Origin: Actinomycetota bacterium
GTDB lineage: Bacteria > Actinomycetota > Acidimicrobiia > Acidimicrobiales > CADCTF01
Assembly (NCBI GenBank): GCA_019348305.1
Contig: JAHWJQ010000014.1
Coordinates: 1 to 18,221, forward strand
Direction of reading: 5' to 3'
DNA: 18,221 nt
Made by a program: the position numbers and the translations under genes. Numbering within the stretch: the stretch's first letter is position 1; the number at the start of each line of letters is the position of its first letter. Of this stretch, positions 15,518 through 18,221 are shown piece by piece. The notes beneath the pieces were generated by a model. That model saw nothing but the letters and a program-made list of their open reading frames with translations, was not told the DNA's origin and did no database searches.

Positions 15518-15635
15518 GTCGCCTCGGTCGCGGCGGTTGTCGCCCGGTCGCGCCAGTCGCGCCCCTAGTCGCGACGCTTGCCGCCGATGAGCGGCGCGTG
15601 TACCGCCGGGTCGCGGGGCGGTGTCGCCACGTCGC
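15518..15635 (+). repeat. Array of nine GTCGC motifs (iteron-like)
   Basis: GTCGC starts at 15518, 15527, 15539, 15547, 15556, 15568, 15610, 15623 and 15631, all in the same orientation. The first six are spaced 9, 12, 8, 9 and 12 bases apart, a pattern that repeats itself, and the last three 13 and 8 apart. Flanking bases are often GGTCGCG or AGTCGCG. This is far denser than a 5-mer should be even in GC-rich DNA. Confidence 0.7.
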
Positions 15636-15822
15636 GCCGGTCACCCAGCCACTGTGAGGTTCGGTGGCGACGACGAGCTGGCGGTGGTTGGGGCTCCGCG
15701 GGGTCCCCGGCGTCGCCCAGGTCCGCCCAGTCCCGGCCGCCCATCACTACGCTCCCGGTCATGCCGGCTCAGGCGCTTTCCACCGCTCGTCGGGAAGTTC
15801 CCCAGAATCGGAAGGACCCAGG

Positions 15823-16548
15823 ATGGCCGAACTCGACGCCGAGGACCCGCCGGCACCGTGGAGCGCCAGTCAGGTCGTGGCCCACAACCTGGCACGCGCC
15901 CGCCGGCTACGCGGCCTCTCCCAAGCCGAGGTGGCCGAGCGCCTGACCCGCTTCACGGGCGCAAATTGGGGCCAAGCCGCCGTCTCCCAGGTCGAGTGCT
16001 CGGTGTCGGGCCAGCGAGTGCGTCAGTTCACAGCGAACGAGCTCGTCGCCCTCGCTCGGACCTTCGACCTCCCTCTGCTGTATTTCTTCGTGCCACCCGA
16101 CGAGGGGCCACACGGGTTGGCAGCGCCAGACTCGCCGCCTCAGGGCTGGTCCTGGGCCTACCTGCACATGTTGACGTGGGGACACCGCGACAACGTCGCA
16201 GTGGTGGCCGAGCGCCTGGGGCGGTGGGCCCATGTGTTGCCCATGTTCACAGAGGTCGACCGCGATGATGCCGACCAAGAGGGCGCCGTCCGTCGCTTTG
16301 CTGAGGCCGCCGCCCATGGCGAAGGGTTTTCTCATGACGAGGTGTTGGCGGTGGCCTTGGCCGGTCTTCTCCGCCAGCACACCGACCCCTCGATTCGGCC
16401 CGAGGAACTGGAGAAGCTTGCGTCGCAGCTGCGATGGCTGGCGAGCATGTTCGAGGCGTTCAATGCCGACCCCCCCGGGACCTACTTTGACTTCGAGGCG
16501 CTACGCCGCCTCGCCGCCACGAAGCGCAACCCGGGGCCTGTGGACTAA
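15823..16548 (+). CDS. XRE-family HTH transcriptional regulator, divergent from transfer operon
   Basis: The product has 241 residues from ATG 15823, with GGAAGGA about seven bases upstream; the frame is open further upstream but only through the repeat region. The XRE helix-turn-helix lies at about 17-75 (VVAHNLARARRLRGLSQAEV, then AVSQVECS), followed by LYFFVPPDEG. The C-terminal two thirds are helical (AVVAERLGRWAHVLPMF, HDEVLAVALAGLLRQH). The layout matches the regulator inside the transfer operon. Placement opposite that operon, across a repeat-dense spacer, is typical of a master regulator of a mobile element; the function is inferred from context. Confidence 0.84.
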   Translation: MAELDAEDPPAPWSASQVVAHNLARARRLRGLSQAEVAERLTRFTGANWGQAAVSQVECSVSGQRVRQFTANELVALARTFDLPLLYFFVPPDEGPHGLAAPDSPPQGWSWAYLHMLTWGHRDNVAVVAERLGRWAHVLPMFTEVDRDDADQEGAVRRFAEAAAHGEGFSHDEVLAVALAGLLRQHTDPSIRPEELEKLASQLRWLASMFEAFNADPPGTYFDFEALRRLAATKRNPGPVD

Positions 16549-16639
16549 CACCGCCGCCTCGAGGCCGCCCACGGTCAGCGACCTTTTCAACAGGCGCCAG
16601 GTGAGCGCGGTGGGCCTCGGACGTCTACACCACCTGGGG

Positions 16640-16951
16640 CTACCCCGGGCCTGCCGCTCGAGGACCCGCTTCTCCTGCGCAGACGTCACCGGCGGCAGCC
16701 CGGGACAGACCTTGGTCCGTCCAGCGCGATTGGCACAACCAGTCAGCCAGATCGTCTTCCGTCGGAGCCGTGCCGACCTGACATCCGACCGTCTGGACGA
16801 ACACCGCATCCGCGGGGCAGCCGTGCTCTTGGGCATAGGCAGCTCGGACCTCGGCCTCCAGCCTGCCGGTACCGGACGCTCGGCCAACGAGGACGCCGAC
16901 CATCACCGCGGCAAGCAGCACGGCCGTGGCGGCGCCGAAGAGGACCACCAT
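16640..16951 (-). CDS. Small single-pass membrane protein
   Basis: The product has 103 residues from ATG 16951; a GTG four codons upstream or an ATG at 17035 would give longer forms, but the latter overlaps the recombinase remnant. Residues about 2-23 (VVLFGAATAVLLAAVMVGVL) are one clear membrane helix. The rest is a soluble domain with Cys45, Cys57, Cys73 and Cys91, which could form two disulfides if outside the cell. It includes EVRAAYAQEHGC and EDDLADWLCQSRW. I do not recognise the family. It ends about 90 bp from the end of the convergent regulator gene. Confidence 0.55.
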   Translation of the reverse strand: MVVLFGAATAVLLAAVMVGVLVGRASGTGRLEAEVRAAYAQEHGCPADAVFVQTVGCQVGTAPTEDDLADWLCQSRWTDQGLSRAAAGDVCAGEAGPRAAGPG

Positions 16952-16973
16952 GCTCAGGTCCACCTGGCCACCA

Positions 16974-17579
16974 TCACCCTCTATGTGGCCCAGCACAACG
17001 GACTTGCTTCCATGGGACCTTGGCCGCCTTGCCATTCCAGAAGACTAGGCAGGGTCTCCACCACAGACCGACCATGGCGGCGGCGTTGTCCCTGAACAGC
17101 GTGCCCCCTCGGATGTAGCCCCGCATCACCGACAGCGAACGGTGGCCGGTCTGGTTCATGATCGCCCGCTCAGCCACGCCGGCGTCGGCAGCAGAGGTGG
17201 CCAGCCCCGCCCGCAGTGAGTGGGCGCCGTAGCGAGCGGGGTCCAGCCCGATGCGCGCGGCGTAGGACTTGACCAGACGGTTGATGGCCACCGGCGCCAG
17301 CGCACCGCGCCCGGACGGGTCGAGCCGGCCGTGGCGATCGACAGGCAGAAAGACCGGCCCCGAGGAGATGCGGGCCTCTTGCATCCAGGCGTCGAGTGAG
17401 CGCACGGGGCATGTCTCCCGGTTGGACCCGTAGGGGATGCCGACCTGACGGCCGGCCCCCTCCTGGTCGGTCTTGGACCTGATGATGGTGAGCACCAGGC
17501 CCTCGTCGACCTCCTCGAGGGCCTCCGCCGCCATCGCGGCGACGACTACACGCGTCCCCTTGGGTGCCGTCCCCACCAA
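16974..17579 (-). pseudogene. Tyrosine recombinase, C-terminal catalytic fragment
   Basis: About 180 residues of a phage-integrase catalytic domain remain: LTIIRSKTDQEGAG, His120-x-x-Arg123 in GAHSLRAGLATSAADAG, His146 in NQTGHRSLSVM and Tyr155 in RGYIRGG. The N-terminal DNA-binding domain and the first catalytic Arg (the usual RRSEL box) are missing. Recognisable sequence begins at about 17520, just after a weak TTG start at 17579, so the gene is 5'-truncated right beside the serine recombinase. The tail WWRPCLVFWNG onwards is probably read-through past the ancestral end. It is not related to the Tn554-like pair. Without Arg I it should not be catalytic. Confidence 0.8.
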
Positions 17580-17601
17580 CTGAACATGTCACCGTGGGCG
17601 A

Positions 17602-18213
17602 ATGCCCATGCCTACGACACCCACCGTGGCCGTGTACTGCCGGATCAGCAAGGACCCGAGCCGCCTCGAGGTCGGCGTCAACCGCCAGCGCCAGGACTGC
17701 TTGGCGCTGGCCAACGACCTCTGGCCCCAGTGCGAGGTTCGGTTGTTCATCGACAACGACGTATCGGCTGCCGACCCGGCGGTGGCACGTCCCCAGTGGC
17801 TGGCGATGCTCGATGCCCTGCGATCCGGCGAGGTCGATGAGATCGTCGCCTACGACCAGAGCCGCCTGACCCGCCAGCCCATCAAGTGGGAGCAGCTGCT
17901 CGTCATCCTCGGACGACGGGGGATCGGCTCGGTGCAGACCGTCCGCGAGGGCGAGCGGGATGTCGCCGAGGGGGGAGGGCGAATGGTGACCCGCATCATG
18001 GCGGCCGTCGACGCCGAGTACACCGAGGTGACGCGGGTGCGCATTCGCCGGGCGCTGCGGCGAGCCGTCCTGTCGACCGTGTTCGAACGGATTGAGGTGC
18101 ACCGAGCGACCATCAGGGGCTACGACCCGGATCTCATCAGGCTCGTCTGGCACATCCCACGCGGGGAACAGAAGCCCGTCCTGTCGCCGCCCTCTGCGAC
18201 ACGAGCGAACTGA
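17602..18213 (+). pseudogene. Large serine recombinase with internal deletion
   Basis: The remaining frame encodes 203 residues. Residues 8-150 are a serine resolvase catalytic domain with the nucleophile Ser16 in VYCRISKD and YDQSRLTR (84-91). After about residue 150 (RVRIRRAL) the sequence jumps directly to AVLSTVFERIEVH and IRLVWHIPRG, which is what the extreme C-terminus of large serine integrases looks like. The recombinase domain, zinc ribbon and coiled coil, some 250-300 residues, are missing. The deletion is in frame. ATG 17602 is chosen, with an alternative ATG two codons on; no good Shine-Dalgarno is present. It may still fold as a catalytic domain but should not bind att sites. Confidence 0.78.
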
Positions 18214-18221
18214 AGCTGGAC

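Larger units (their letters stand above)
15360..15822. promoter_or_regulatory. Divergent intergenic control region, 463 bp, repeat-rich
   Basis: No convincing gene lies here. The region separates the leftward transfer operon from the rightward XRE regulator. It contains two exact tandem 12-mers, a perfect 11-bp hairpin and nine GTCGC motifs, followed by about 185 bp with no structure that I can see. The arrangement suits a shared operator for the XRE proteins, an origin of transfer, or an iteron-type replication origin; the sequence does not decide between them. Confidence 0.65.
5617..18221. mobile_element. Part of a conjugative plasmid or ICE
   Basis: The genes from the methylase-helicase to the serine recombinase are typical of actinobacterial conjugative elements: coupling ATPase, ArdC-like protein, NHYG-family protein, two XRE regulators, a sigma-like protein and recombinase remnants. 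No housekeeping gene is present. The right end is not reached and no relaxase, replication initiator or partition gene is visible, so whether it was a plasmid or an ICE is open. Confidence 0.62.

Noticed and set aside
15518..15635. GTCGC array as a CRISPR array
   Set aside because: Units are 5-8 bases with 8-13 base spacing; there are no long repeats, unique spacers or cas genes.
16549..16639. Terminator between convergent genes
   Set aside because: A palindrome GCCTCGAGGC and a weak long-loop inverted repeat are present, but there is no compact stem followed by T residues.
17170..18153. 327-codon minus-strand frame opposite the serine recombinase
   Set aside because: The plus strand encodes the resolvase catalytic domain, and the minus frame shows no motif.

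Overview
The window is GC-rich throughout, with many GTG starts, 1-8 bp gene overlaps and plasmid/ICE gene families typical of Actinomycetota. A rarA-acuC pair at the left edge looks chromosomal. The organism is therefore probably a high-GC actinobacterium, but I cannot name the genus from sequence alone. No tRNA, rRNA or CRISPR array was seen.

Layout. (1) 1-1202, minus: the first 24 codons of an AcuC-like histone deacetylase family protein, then rarA (AAA+ recombination ATPase). (2) About 1174-5616, minus: a Tn554-type recombinase triad. It comprises a 395-aa tyrosine recombinase, an 845-aa tyrosine recombinase with N-terminal Cys/His clusters, and a 199-aa DUF6262/TnpC-like coiled-coil protein. 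All three overlap by 4 bp, and the last also overlaps rarA by 4 bp. (3) 5617-9015, minus: a large methylase-helicase gene cut off inside its DEAH box by the right end of the triad, and a small conserved gene before it that overlaps its open frame. (4) 9058-10817, minus: three or four small accessory genes, two of which are diverged paralogues. (5) 10827-15359, minus: a tightly overlapped operon of a sigma-like HTH protein, a VirD4/TraG coupling ATPase, an XRE regulator and an ArdC-like/ImmA-type zinc-peptidase protein. (6) 15360-15822: a 463-bp non-coding divergent region packed with repeats (tandem 12-mers, a perfect hairpin, nine GTCGC motifs). (7) 15823-18213: a second XRE regulator (plus), a small membrane protein (minus), the C-terminal half of another tyrosine recombinase (minus) and an internally deleted large serine recombinase (plus).

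Interpretation. From 5617 rightwards the DNA looks like part of an actinobacterial conjugative plasmid or ICE: coupling protein, antirestriction-like protein, methylase-helicase, two regulators and a repeat-rich control region. It is joined to a chromosomal rarA locus through the Tn554-like element. The helicase stops at one end of the element but its 3' half does not reappear at the other end, where rarA begins. This fits a cointegrate formed through two copies of the element (or site-specific recombination between a rarA-resident element and a helicase target). An assembly chimera across a repeated element must be excluded. The most interesting points are this junction, the exact start/stop overlap between the element and rarA, and the repeat-dense divergent control region.
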